24,998 nt of DNA from a virus: IMG/VR virus record IMGVR_UViG_3300030118_000514, positions 1 to 24,998 of that record. One strand, 5' to 3'. Of this stretch, positions 13,242-21,077 are shown piece after piece. The notes under the pieces are model-generated. The model was given only the letters and a program-made list of their open reading frames with translations. It was not told the DNA's origin and did no database searches. Position numbers and translations under genes: made by a program. Positions within the stretch are counted from its first letter, which is position 1, and every line of letters begins with the position of its first letter.

Positions 13242-13718
13242 CTAGCTAAGAGCTAATACTAATCCTAATGTAACGCCACCTGCTAAATTTGCTATATCTC
13301 CTGCCGTTGTTTTCTTTAAATTGTTACTGTCATCTGCGTCTGCAAAAAGTATAACATCAGCACTTGCAACTGTTCCTGAAGTAGCTTGTGTTGGTGCAAC
13401 GACTAAAGTTGATGAGAATGCACCTGATGTAGCCGTAGCTCCACCTGATAATCCTGAAGTAGAGCCTGTTGTAATAGTTACACCTGTTATGTCTCCTTCT
13501 CCAATAAAATTAACCCAACTTGAGCCGTCATAAAATTGTAGAGTGTTTGTATCTTTTAAGAAACAAAACATACCTTCTGCGTCATTAGTACCTAAAGCAG
13601 TATCTCTAGCTGAAGAATCTGCATAAACTTGTACAACTTGGTCTTGAATAAAAGTCTGAAACTCAGTAGCACTAATTAAATCTCCTGTGCTATAACTTTT
13701 CCAACCTGCTCCTGCCAT
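13242..13718 (-). CDS. Tail fibre-type structural protein
   Basis: A 158-residue protein. The N-terminus GWKSYSTGDLISATEFQTFI and VVQVYADSSARDTALG, EGMFCFLKDTNTLQFYDGSS form the typical opening of phage fibre proteins (W..Y..GDL..A.EF..., EGM..FLKDT..LQ.YDGSSW). The rest is low-complexity Thr/Ser/Ala/Gly (ITTGSTSGLSGGATATSGAF). It ends in a hydrophobic tail (ANLAGGVTLGLVLALS). It follows the baseplate-like gene and probably connects appendages to the tail tip. Confidence 0.6.
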   Translation of the reverse strand: MAGAGWKSYSTGDLISATEFQTFIQDQVVQVYADSSARDTALGTNDAEGMFCFLKDTNTLQFYDGSSWVNFIGEGDITGVTITTGSTSGLSGGATATSGAFSSTLVVAPTQATSGTVASADVILFADADDSNNLKKTTAGDIANLAGGVTLGLVLALS

Positions 13719-13732
13719 ATTAAATTACCTTC

Positions 13733-14998
13733 CTAACTATAAACAAATCTAGTTCCTTCTCCTAGTTTAGCTTGTCCTAATATCCAAGCTGAACTTCCTG
13801 CTGGACTTAATGTAGCCGTCCAACTCCAAGTTTGACTTGAAGCATTTACAGTATGACTTATGGATTCTATCCATAGCTCATCTGTAAAGCTACTGCCGTC
13901 CACATTGACTATCTTAACAGATATTCTGTCTCCGAACTCTCGTCCCAAAACTTGTTCCCAAAGAGATGTATTTTCTCTCGGATTGCAAGTCAATTCGTCA
14001 ATCCTTACAATAGGTAGAGATGTTTCTGCTATCTTCTGTTCAATTATAGACAAAACATCTGAGTCCGAAACATTTATAGTAGTTTTGTTATTTTCTTTTG
14101 CCCTATACTTTAGAACAGAATTAGTGTCAGCTTTGTACTGTACTGAGCCACCACTTCTTTGCCACTCATAAACATTAATTATCTCGTTGTCATCAAAAGA
14201 AGTAGATACATTTGTATAAGGTAAATTGCTACCGTCATTACTAAATATACCTTGAACATTTATAGCTTTGGTATTAGATAATTTATAATCTCTGTTTCTA
14301 AATGTTGCTTTACCGTCTTTTGCCATAAAGAATTGTCCATTTTCAGCAGTTTCACACTCTCTCAAACCTGTAAGAACATTGGTAGTAATAGCTTGTGATA
14401 TTACATTTTTAGTTCCTGTAAGTACATCTCTACGATTACTAGGAAATCCAATAGCATTTAATATTCTAGTAATTCTTGCAGAACTAAGTTCTTGTTCATC
14501 TGTGTAACTTAGTCTTGTTGATAATCCTATTTCAGAAAAACCTGCAAGTCCTAAACGCCAACCAACACCGTCCAACTGTGCTGATTGAAAAATTTTAAAA
14601 GCGTCTACACAAGTAAAAGTAACAATCGAGTCTGCACCTTCAGATATAAACTTGACAGGCACACTTTGTAAAAAACCTTCAAATATTCTGTAAGTTACAG
14701 AGTCATAAGTTGCAGACATTCTAACTCTCTTAAGTGGTTGTATCTTTGTAATTGCATTTGTTGAATCGTAATAAGGGCTTGAAGTATTATTAGGATTAAA
14801 CCTATTGTCAGCATTTGATACTGAAAAACTCATTGTACCTGCAACAAACTCTCCTAATTCATTTGCTCTACCACGCCTTGTTGTAAATGCTCTTAGGAAA
14901 CTTGTTATATCTGTAAAAGATTGTGTTTCATCAAAAGGCTCTGAATCAAAGCCAACTTCAAGTGTTAGTGATACATTGGAATCAAAATTTGCACTCAT
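13733..14998 (-). CDS. Baseplate hub/minor tail protein
   Basis: A 421-residue protein directly after the tape measure gene (4-base-scale overlap at 14998). The N-terminus reads SLTLEVGFDSEPFDE, DITSFLRAFTTRRGRANELG, FSVSNADNRFNPNN, an opening typical of actinophage minor tail proteins that follow the tape measure (ITDYV...RGR...AGT.S..L.N.DR.F.P). The middle (GFPSNRRDVLTG, FFMAKDGKATFRNRD) and the end (GDRISVKIVNVDG, LWIESISHTVN, WTATLSPA) match hub-type proteins. Acts at the distal tail end during assembly and DNA entry. No enzymatic domain seen. Confidence 0.7.
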   Translation of the reverse strand: MSANFDSNVSLTLEVGFDSEPFDETQSFTDITSFLRAFTTRRGRANELGEFVAGTMSFSVSNADNRFNPNNTSSPYYDSTNAITKIQPLKRVRMSATYDSVTYRIFEGFLQSVPVKFISEGADSIVTFTCVDAFKIFQSAQLDGVGWRLGLAGFSEIGLSTRLSYTDEQELSSARITRILNAIGFPSNRRDVLTGTKNVISQAITTNVLTGLRECETAENGQFFMAKDGKATFRNRDYKLSNTKAINVQGIFSNDGSNLPYTNVSTSFDDNEIINVYEWQRSGGSVQYKADTNSVLKYRAKENNKTTINVSDSDVLSIIEQKIAETSLPIVRIDELTCNPRENTSLWEQVLGREFGDRISVKIVNVDGSSFTDELWIESISHTVNASSQTWSWTATLSPAGSSAWILGQAKLGEGTRFVYS

Positions 14999-17451
14999 TA
15001 TACAACTACATTTATACCTTTACGCTGAGCTTGTCTAAGAGCTTCAGCAACGGCTAATTGTACTGATTCTTCTGTTCCTAAAAGATTACCTGTGTTTACA
15101 GTTATTACTGTTCCACCTGCATTTGTTCCAACTCTACCACCTGTTTCTTCTGCAAATCTGTTTACAAAGTTTTGCCCAACTTCTCCAAGTGTTCCAAATT
15201 TTTCTCCTTTTCTATCAGGTATAGGCTTAGAATCTTCTGCTACTTCTTCTAGACCGTCTATAACTTCATTAATATTTGTATCAGGCATTGAGTCGTTACC
15301 AATAGTTCTCCCTGATAAGTTCATAAGTGCGTTAAATTGATTCATTAATGTATCTAAGTCTCCACCAATCAACCTAACTATTTCATTGATACCGTCTTTA
15401 AATTTATTTGCTGACCTTAAATCTTCTAATGCAGAGTCTAACTCTGCTTTTGCTAAAGCCATTTCTAAGATATTACTTGTGGAATCAGCAGTTGCTTCAG
15501 CTAAATCTTCTTGTGCTTTTTGATAGTTTTGTTGAGCTTCTTGTAGTCTCTCAGTTTGTGTAATAACATCTGCTTCTGCTCGTTCTATATTTCTAAGTGC
15601 TTCTTCTTCTTCTCTTGATATTGCGATAGATTGTTCTTCAAGTTCTATCAATCTCTCTCTTGCTACTGCTAATTGAAGTTTTTGTATTTCAGATTTATCT
15701 TCTGCTTCTTCAAGTTTTCGTATTTCTTCTTTTTGTCTTGCAATAGCTAAGGCTTCTTCATTAGTAACTTTTGCACCAAGACCTGATACTCTCTCAAATT
15801 CTTCTTTTGCTTTATTTACTTTTTCATTTGCTTTTTCTAAGTTTGCGTTAGCTTTATTAAGTTTTGTAAGTGCCTTAGCTTCTTTATCAACTAGGTCTAA
15901 TCTATCTTGTTCTATGTCTCTTAGGTTTTGGTAAGCGTCATTAAGTTTTCTTAAAGAATCTAAACCTGCCGTTGCTCTATCTCTTGATAGTTTCTTTTCT
16001 GCTTCTATTTCTTCTTCTGTTAGTTCAATAGATTCTTGTTTTGTGTCGTTAAAACTACTTGTCTCTCTATCTAATTCGTGAGTATTGTTTATTAAATCTT
16101 TTTGTACTAATTCTTGGAATCTCATAGCTTCTGCCATTTCTTTATGAGCTTTTATCATTCCTTGATGTGTGGCTTCTGCTTCATCAACTGTACTTGCATA
16201 TTTTTCATAAACTCTGCCTGAATCTTCAATAAGGAAACCATTTTCTCTTGCAATCTTTGTACCTTCTTCTAGCTTCTTATTGAATTCTGATTGTGGGTCA
16301 AGAACATTAATTATTCCTGAAGCTAACTTATCAAAGAATCCAATAGTAGATTCAAGAGCAGGAGCTAATTTATCAACAATTAATAAACCAATTTCTGAAA
16401 ACTTAGAGCCAAGAATATCTATTTGTCCTTGAAGTGATAGGACTTGTTTATCAGCAACTTCTTGGGTAGTACCACCTGCACCCATTAAAGCGTCTTGATA
16501 TTCTCGTATTTGGTCTCCTGCACCTGACAATATCTTTACTGCGTCTGCAACACCACGATTAAGTCCTAATTGGTCTAATAAAACTGCTTTTTGTTGGTCT
16601 GATAGACCCTTCATACCACCGTCAAGTTCATCTATAACATCTGCTAAATTCTTTAAGTTGCCTTCGTTATCAACAATATCTATATTGAACTTCTTAAATA
16701 CTTCTGAGTTTTTACCTACTGCTCTTGTTGTATCTCTGAGTAACTGATTGAGTTTCTCTCCTGCTTCAGCACCTTTAACACCCCTGTCTGCAAAAGCTGA
16801 TAGTACGGCAACACCTTCTTCGATTGATTTATTTGTAACTTTTAATGCTGAGCCTGACTTAGTTGTAAGTGCTTCTGCAAACTGTTGTACAGAAGCGTTT
16901 GCTAATGTGTTAGCTTTTACCAAGACATCAGTAACTCTTGTAAGGTTTGTTAAGTTTTGTTCTGCGTCTTTGACCGTAAGACCTAATGCAGATTGAGAGT
17001 CAGTAGCCAAGTCAGTAGCAAGTGCCATATCGAACATACCTGCTTGAGCAAACTTGGTAACTTGTGGAAGTGCAGATATAGATTGTTCAGCGTCTAAACC
17101 TGCTGACGCTAGGAAGAAAAATGCTTCTGCTGATTCACTTGCTGATATACGAGATTCTATTGCAACTTGACGAGAAGCCCTTGCCATAGCCAACTGTTGT
17201 TCTTCAGTTGTCTGCATAATTGCAAGAGATTGGTTAAGTTTATCTTCAAAGTCAATAAATTGTCTTGTAGCGTCTGCCAATGCTTTGACAAGGACTGTAC
17301 CAACTGCAACTGCACCTATCTTGGCAACAGTACCGAACTTACTTAACTTGCCACCTGACTCGTCAGTCTTTTTACCCAAAGTGTTCATTTGGGCTTTTGC
17401 TTTATTAAAACCTTCTAATACGAGTTTTATAAGGATATTTGAACTACCCAT
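14998..17451 (-). CDS. Tail tape measure protein
   Basis: An 817-residue protein. The N-terminal third carries a TP901-type tape measure core: FEDKLNQSLAIMQTTEEQQL, FFFLASAGLDAEQSISALPQ, VTKFAQAGMF, LTRVTDVLVKANTLANASVQ. A hydrophobic segment (TVAKIGAVAVGTVLVKALA) is near residue 50. Residues about 470-680 are a long charged coiled coil (LDLVDKEAKALTKLNKANAN, EEIRKLEEAEDKSEIQKLQL). At the usual 1.5 Angstrom per residue this would set a tail of roughly 120 nm. ATG 17451 overlaps the stop of the frameshifted chaperone extension as TAATG, the classical order. Confidence 0.9.
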   Translation of the reverse strand: MGSSNILIKLVLEGFNKAKAQMNTLGKKTDESGGKLSKFGTVAKIGAVAVGTVLVKALADATRQFIDFEDKLNQSLAIMQTTEEQQLAMARASRQVAIESRISASESAEAFFFLASAGLDAEQSISALPQVTKFAQAGMFDMALATDLATDSQSALGLTVKDAEQNLTNLTRVTDVLVKANTLANASVQQFAEALTTKSGSALKVTNKSIEEGVAVLSAFADRGVKGAEAGEKLNQLLRDTTRAVGKNSEVFKKFNIDIVDNEGNLKNLADVIDELDGGMKGLSDQQKAVLLDQLGLNRGVADAVKILSGAGDQIREYQDALMGAGGTTQEVADKQVLSLQGQIDILGSKFSEIGLLIVDKLAPALESTIGFFDKLASGIINVLDPQSEFNKKLEEGTKIARENGFLIEDSGRVYEKYASTVDEAEATHQGMIKAHKEMAEAMRFQELVQKDLINNTHELDRETSSFNDTKQESIELTEEEIEAEKKLSRDRATAGLDSLRKLNDAYQNLRDIEQDRLDLVDKEAKALTKLNKANANLEKANEKVNKAKEEFERVSGLGAKVTNEEALAIARQKEEIRKLEEAEDKSEIQKLQLAVARERLIELEEQSIAISREEEEALRNIERAEADVITQTERLQEAQQNYQKAQEDLAEATADSTSNILEMALAKAELDSALEDLRSANKFKDGINEIVRLIGGDLDTLMNQFNALMNLSGRTIGNDSMPDTNINEVIDGLEEVAEDSKPIPDRKGEKFGTLGEVGQNFVNRFAEETGGRVGTNAGGTVITVNTGNLLGTEESVQLAVAEALRQAQRKGINVVV

Positions 17452-17979
17452 TATCTCATCTTCTTCTTCTTAGCTTCTGCTTCTGCCATAGCTCGTTGTT
17501 TATCTCTCTCTTGTTGTTCTACATAATAAAATGTAGCCCATTGTGAATACTCTAATGATGACATTTTAGTTCGCAGTTCGCCAACTGTCATTCTTAAATC
17601 ACGAGCTAATCTAAATTGAAAAACTAAATCAGGATTCGCTTTTGAAATCTTCAGCTAACGCTGATTCAATCTCGCTTCCTACTCCGTTAAGAGTATTGAG
17701 TTCTGCAAAAATTAAGTCAATGACGGTTGCGTCTTTTTCATACAACTCATCTATTGCTTCATCTGATAGTTCAGGCTCGACAACACTTGCTTTTAATAAT
17801 GCTTTTTGATAATCAAAAGCGTCTGTTGTTTCTCCATTGATTAATCTACCAAGTTCTATTTGCATTTTTTTAGATATGCCTTTGACTTTTATTGATACAT
17901 TCCATTGTGGAATATCAATAGTTTTAGTCGGCACATCAGGTAATGACTTGATGTCATCTAAGTTTAAAATCTTAGCCAT
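17451..17979 (-). CDS. Tail assembly chaperone fusion (gpG-T type, +1 frameshift)
   Basis: A second frame without its own good start runs from the stop of the short chaperone to TAA 17451. It encodes DLVFQFRLARDLRMTVGELR, TKMSSLEYSQWATFYYVEQQ and a Lys-rich end, 59 residues, a typical T-domain (LV.QFRLARDL.MTV.ELR..MS..E...W..FY). Its frame is +1 relative to the short product. The junction reads GAA-TCC-TGA-T (17637-17628), so a +1 slip at TCC before the TGA stop joins them into about 175 residues. Such fusions are needed in small amounts for tape measure packaging. A -2 shift in the preceding A-rich run would also reach the frame. The exact site is inferred. Confidence 0.75.
17629..17979 (-). 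CDS. Tail assembly chaperone, short form (gpG type)
   Basis: A 116-residue protein: MAKILNLDDIKSLPDVPTKT, WNVSIKVKGISKKMQIELGR, YQKALLKASVVEPELSDEAI, DLIFAELNTLNGV. It lies between the tail tube and tape measure genes, where chaperones of siphoviruses are encoded. The pattern of a strand-rich start and helical centre (V.V.G.S......R, .K.L...VVEP.LSDEAI) fits the family. It ends at TGA 17629; a minor fraction of ribosomes probably shifts frame there to make the longer product. GGAG lies about 10 bases before ATG 17979. Confidence 0.8.
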   Translation of the reverse strand: MAKILNLDDIKSLPDVPTKTIDIPQWNVSIKVKGISKKMQIELGRLINGETTDAFDYQKALLKASVVEPELSDEAIDELYEKDATVIDLIFAELNTLNGVGSEIESALAEDFKSES

Positions 17980-18003
17980 ACGCCTAGCTCTCCTTTATCT
18001 TAC

Positions 18004-18414
18004 TTAGTGTGTACCACGAGTTACTGCACCTGAAACTTGAAGGTCTGCTGAATATCCAACTGCGTCTCCGACAGGACTAGAAATAGCATAAGAAGTTAAT
18101 ATTGCTTCTCCTGTATATTTAATCTTGCCACTTGCAGTTCCTTCAGGGCTATATTCATAAGATAGAGTTGCTGATTGTCCAACAACTGCACCAAATATAG
18201 CGTCAGCAGTAGCGTCCCAAAGACCTGCCAATGAAATGGTAGCGTCCTTTAGACCTGCTATATAAGTTTTATTATCTGCACCTAGTGTTGTAGTTTCAGA
18301 TACATCTGCTGTTTCAGGGAAGTCCACATTATTTACAAAAGATGAAATATCAGTCAATGACCCTGAAGCGTTATCAAGTTTAAAAACTGAATCTTTACCG
18401 TGTGTAAATGCCAT
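18004..18414 (-). CDS. Major tail protein (tail tube)
   Basis: A 136-residue beta-rich protein: MAFTHGKDSVFKLDNASGSL, VDFPETADVSETTTLGADNK, YIAGLKDATISLAGLWDATA, YAISSPVGDAVGYSADLQVS, end GAVTRGTH. The pattern (GKDS.F.LD, E.T.FG...K.YI.G..DA..S..G..D) is that of siphovirus tail tube subunits. It is encoded directly before the chaperone genes. A larger paralogue lies next to it (18426-19136). It polymerises around the tape measure protein. Confidence 0.8.
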   Translation of the reverse strand: MAFTHGKDSVFKLDNASGSLTDISSFVNNVDFPETADVSETTTLGADNKTYIAGLKDATISLAGLWDATADAIFGAVVGQSATLSYEYSPEGTASGKIKYTGEAILTSYAISSPVGDAVGYSADLQVSGAVTRGTH

Positions 18415-18425
18415 AAATTTCTCCT

Positions 18426-19136
18426 TTAATTATTTCTTCCAAATCCAACTATAACATTGAAACTTGGGTTTGTTCCACTAACAGTATAAACAACTTTTAA
18501 GTAACGATTAACTGTTGTGCCACTTGCTACTTCTTTGACTTCTGCACCTGCTGATGTCAAAGCAGTAAAAGTTACCAAGTCTGCATAACTAACATTGTCT
18601 GCTGAATGTGTAATCTTTGCATTCAATGTAGGTGTACTTGTTCCTGATACTGATGTAACAACTATAAAAGCACCACCACCATTTGCAGTAGAGCTTCCAT
18701 TATCTCTAGCAGTTCCATTACCTGAAGCCGTTACTGTTGCGTTTTCAAGTACGCTTCCACTAAAGAAACCACTTGCTTGTAAGTCAAAGGTAACTGCTAC
18801 CACATCTCCAACAGGACTTGAAATCCCATAGTTAGTTGTAACACCTTTGCCAAACATACAATCGTCTGTTGCGTCTATTCCGTCATAACCAATGACTGCC
18901 ACTTTGTCATTAGCTCCAACCAAACCTTGAATTATATTATCTGCCGTTGAGTCAAAGAATCCACCAAAAGAAACACTTGCGTCCTTTTCTCCTGCAATAT
19001 AGCTTTTGTTAGAGCTACCAAAAGTAGTAGTCTCTCCAACATCAGCAGTCCTTGAAGGCTCTGCACTATTTAGAAAAGCACTTAAATCGGTTGAGTCTAT
19101 GATTACTTTTGTATCTTTACCGTGAATAAATGCCAT
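18426..19136 (-). CDS. Second tail-tube paralogue with C-terminal domain
   Basis: A 236-residue protein. Residues 1-130 repeat the tube pattern of its neighbour: MAFIHGKDTKVIIDSTDLSA, ADVGETTTFGSSNKSYIAGE, KDASVSFGGFFDSTADNI, YGISSPVGDVVAVTFDLQAS. Residues 135-236 form an extra Gly/Ser/Thr-rich beta domain (GGGAFIVVTSVSGTSTPTLN, VSYADLVTFTALTSAGAEVK, LKVVYTVSGTNPSFNVIVGF), similar in style to Ig-like or discoidin-like decorations on tail tubes. ATG 19136 overlaps the stop of a 13-codon ORF (TAATG). It could be a decorated minor tube subunit mixed with the shorter one, or the two might form different parts of the tail. Confidence 0.75.
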   Translation of the reverse strand: MAFIHGKDTKVIIDSTDLSAFLNSAEPSRTADVGETTTFGSSNKSYIAGEKDASVSFGGFFDSTADNIIQGLVGANDKVAVIGYDGIDATDDCMFGKGVTTNYGISSPVGDVVAVTFDLQASGFFSGSVLENATVTASGNGTARDNGSSTANGGGAFIVVTSVSGTSTPTLNAKITHSADNVSYADLVTFTALTSAGAEVKEVASGTTVNRYLKVVYTVSGTNPSFNVIVGFGRNN

Positions 19137-19177
19137 TATCTACCACCTGTGCAACAACCGTTACCACAACAATCCAT
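19136..19177 (-). CDS. 13-residue four-Cys micro-ORF
   Basis: ATG 19177 to TAA 19136 encodes MDCCGNGCCTGGR. Both ends overlap neighbours as TAATG. AGAGGA lies about nine bases before its ATG. The CC-GNG-CC core could bind metal or form disulfides. Length is too short for statistical proof. Position, coupling and unusual composition argue for translation. Confidence 0.45.
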   Translation of the reverse strand: MDCCGNGCCTGGR

Positions 19178-19254
19178 TATTTTTTTCCTCTTGTTCTTCT
19201 TCTTCTTCTTCTACCTGATGACCTTGAGCCACCATATCCATATCCTTTTGGCAT
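19177..19254 (-). CDS. 25-residue Arg/Gly-rich micro-ORF
   Basis: ATG 19254 has AAGGAG four bases upstream, one of the better ribosome-binding sites of the region. The peptide begins MPKGYGYGGSRSSGRRRRRR and ends TRGKK, extremely basic, with six Arg in a row coded by an AGA repeat. It fills the gap between the gp10-like gene and the 13-codon ORF. It might bind nucleic acid or acidic virion surfaces; there is no homologue I can name. Confidence 0.55.
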   Translation of the reverse strand: MPKGYGYGGSRSSGRRRRRRTRGKK

Positions 19255-19273
19255 ATCACTCCTTATAATACAC

Positions 19274-19828
19274 TTATCTTTTCATTTTCCAAGCCAAAGA
19301 GATTTCTGCTGAAACCCTGCGAGTGATTTTGCGTCTTGCTTTTCTCGTATTTTTTTCGGCTAATAGTAAGAATGGAACTAAGGGAGTTCCTCTCTCGTTG
19401 ATTGATTGTACCACACCCCAAGTGTTCAAGTCTCTTTTTGTAGCCCAATCTTCTATTGGTTGGATTGGTGGATAATGTGGTTTAGTTCTCCAATTTGGAT
19501 TACCCCAATTTTTCCTTCTCTTTGGTGGTGGTGGTTTGTAACCACTTGGTAATCTTCTAAATCTTCCGTGTACAAATTCTGAGTATGGAGCAGTAGCTTC
19601 AACTTGAATCTTCTTAGGTAATCTACCAACCATAGCAACTTGTTTGAAGTCAATAGAGTTTGCTAATGTACCTGTATCTTTTGGTGCAACCTTCTTAGCT
19701 TCTTTTGTAATTACTTCTGCGTGTTCATTCATAAGATGACGCAAAGGAATTAAAGTAAAATTACCATTTTGTAGTTTTCTTTTTAATGGTGTAAAACCTT
19801 CAAAGCTGAAATTTCTATTAGTTGCCAT
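19274..19828 (-). CDS. HK97 gp10-like head-tail/tail completion protein
   Basis: A 184-residue protein. The centre reads HAEVITKEAKKVAPKDTGTL, ANSIDFKQV, EATAPYSEFVHGRF, which matches the HK97 gp10-like pattern (A....AP.DTG.L..SI......Y..FVE.G). A Pro/Arg/Trp-rich insertion follows (YKPPPPKRRKNWGNPNWRTK) and a basic C-terminus. The family joins head connector and tail tube. In this window its neighbour on the connector side is separated by an inserted cassette (19852-20121). Confidence 0.75.
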   Translation of the reverse strand: MATNRNFSFEGFTPLKRKLQNGNFTLIPLRHLMNEHAEVITKEAKKVAPKDTGTLANSIDFKQVAMVGRLPKKIQVEATAPYSEFVHGRFRRLPSGYKPPPPKRRKNWGNPNWRTKPHYPPIQPIEDWATKRDLNTWGVVQSINERGTPLVPFLLLAEKNTRKARRKITRRVSAEISLAWKMKR

Positions 19829-19843
19829 AAAGACATACTAACA

Positions 19844-19874
19844 AAGATTGTTTAGAACTTCTCCAAACAATCTT
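19844..19874 (-). terminator. Hairpin at the end of the inserted single-gene cassette
   Basis: AAGATTGTTT (19844-19853) pairs perfectly with AAACAATCTT (19865-19874) around an 11-base loop that holds the end of the coding region. On the minus strand TTTGTT follows, a weak U-run. It could be an intrinsic terminator with partial read-through, which would let the main operon pass. Confidence 0.55.
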
Positions 19875-20121
19875 GGCAAACAACAAAAGTTTGATTTGTT
19901 GCTTCAAAGTCTGTTCTTAAAAGACTATCAGGGTGTTTTGCATTAGCACCTGTGTTGTAATCACATTCTGACCTATCTTTAAAAGTAAGCATACCGTCAG
20001 GCATTACATACTCGTCATATTCTTCTTGGACACAAACTGTTACTTCTTCGTAGCCGTCTTCCCAAATAACATTACGACCTTGTGCTTTTGCTTTTTCTAA
20101 GGTTTTTATTAATTCATTCAT
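19852..20121 (-). CDS. Small accessory protein with C-terminal VCxDC (moron-like)
   Basis: An 89-residue protein with the start MNELIKTLEKAKAQGRNVIW, further C30 (TVCVQEE), C54 (SECDYNTG) and the end TFVVCQDCLEKF. The end resembles IIDLVCTDCFAKI of the gene at 24423-24710, and both begin MNE with a Lys-rich helix. ATG 20121 lies six bases after a -10, so the mRNA would be leaderless. It splits the head-tail module between the connector and gp10-like genes and has its own promoter and hairpin. Probably zinc-binding; function unknown. Confidence 0.65.
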   Translation of the reverse strand: MNELIKTLEKAKAQGRNVIWEDGYEEVTVCVQEEYDEYVMPDGMLTFKDRSECDYNTGANAKHPDSLLRTDFEATNQTFVVCQDCLEKF

Positions 20122-20156
20122 ACTTAAATATTATATAATCTTTGATTATAATGCAA
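20122..20156 (-). promoter_or_regulatory. Leaderless promoter with ATAATC-N3-GATTAT palindrome (site B)
   Basis: On the minus strand, TTGCAT (20156-20151), a 17-base spacer containing the palindrome ATAATC-AAA-GATTAT (20149-20135), TAATAT (20133-20128), then TTAAGT and ATG 20121. An alternative TATAAT -10 lies two bases upstream of TAATAT. The last 20 bases before and into the gene are nearly the same as at site A (24711-24744). Confidence 0.65.
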
Positions 20157-20186
20157 GTTTTTGCAAAGAAATATACATAAAAAAGG

Positions 20187-20206
20187 TCAATGTTTATAGG
20201 GTTTTA
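20187..20206 (-). repeat. 20-base conserved upstream box, copy B
   Basis: TAAAACCCTATAAACATTGA on the minus strand, 18 of 20 identical to copy C (3585-3604) and to copy D (24780-24799). It ends 30 bases before the -35 of the promoter at 20122-20156. Confidence 0.6.
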
Positions 20207-20223
20207 GAAAAAATTTTAAAAAT

Positions 20224-20862
20224 TTATAAAATATTACCACTCAAAGTGGTCTTTTTGTGTCCTTTAAGTAGGGTTTGAACATCAGGGTCAATCTTGGAGA
20301 ATAACTCGCTGACTCCTGTATTTACATCTCCATAAGTGTTGAATGGAGTATCTTTTCTTTTAAAATATCTTAGTGCTTGTATCAATGTTGCAGTTTTTAT
20401 ATCTTCAGGAACTATTGAATAACCCCACTTTGCAGTTACTTGAACATTGTTTTTGATTGTTGGGTCGAATCTCTCTGAGCTTCTAGTATCAAGAATTGTA
20501 ATTTTATTGAATGGCTCATAGTAAGTTGTGCCACTATCAATTTTAATTATTCTAGGATTGCTTGGCTCAACAATAAAATCTGTATTGATTGTCAAAGTTG
20601 TTTCATAAGTTCCGTCATCATTGTCATCAAGTTTTACAATCAAACCTGTTGTGGTACTTATGTCAGGTACATCAATATAAATACTTGACTTTGGTGTAAA
20701 TACTTTTGCGTTTGCAGAACTATCTTGGTTAAATCTTCTTCCTGTTACTGCGTCTATCAATCTACAAGCTGAGTTGATAGCAGTATTTATATTAAAATCT
20801 TGAGCAGTCCCCGATAGACCAATGTATGCTTTAAAATCGTCCTTATCAACATACTGTGCCAT
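20224..20862 (-). CDS. Head-tail connector (gp6-like)
   Basis: A 212-residue protein. The N-terminus reads YVDKDDFKAYIGLSGTAQDF, then INTAINSACRLIDAVTGRRF, the usual opening of gp6-like/adaptor connectors. Then beta strands (IYIDVPDISTTTGLIVKLDD, ITILDTRSSERFDP, VQVTAKWGYSIVPEDIKTAT) and a helix LIQALRYFKRKDTP typical of this family. It forms a ring under the portal and links head and tail. Position between the capsid and gp10-like genes agrees. Confidence 0.8.
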   Translation of the reverse strand: MAQYVDKDDFKAYIGLSGTAQDFNINTAINSACRLIDAVTGRRFNQDSSANAKVFTPKSSIYIDVPDISTTTGLIVKLDDNDDGTYETTLTINTDFIVEPSNPRIIKIDSGTTYYEPFNKITILDTRSSERFDPTIKNNVQVTAKWGYSIVPEDIKTATLIQALRYFKRKDTPFNTYGDVNTGVSELFSKIDPDVQTLLKGHKKTTLSGNIL

Positions 20863-20869
20863 TTAAGAC

Positions 20870-21061
20870 CTACTTAGATTTATTTTCTTTTGGTTGTTTT
20901 GCTTTTGCTTCTACGAACTTTAGAGCTTTGTATTCTGCGTCAGGCATTTCCCAACCTGCTCTTGCAACAAGTTTTCCTTTACGCCAACCTTTTGGCATAC
21001 CTTCAGCAGACTCTTTACAAAGTCCTTCATCATTCATATAAATATCTTTTTTTAATTTCAT
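20870..21061 (-). CDS. Small basic protein between capsid and connector
   Basis: A 63-residue product from ATG 21061, chosen because AAGGA lies five bases upstream; a longer frame from 21118 would translate through a hairpin. The sequence is MKLKKDIYMNDEGLCKESAE, then GMPKGWRKGKLVARAGWEMP, then DAEYKALKFVEAKAKQ and a Lys-rich end. It lies just before the connector gene. Unknown function; possibly a minor capsid or head completion helper. Confidence 0.6.
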   Translation of the reverse strand: MKLKKDIYMNDEGLCKESAEGMPKGWRKGKLVARAGWEMPDAEYKALKFVEAKAKQPKENKSK

Positions 21062-21077
21062 AATTTCCTTTTTGCTA

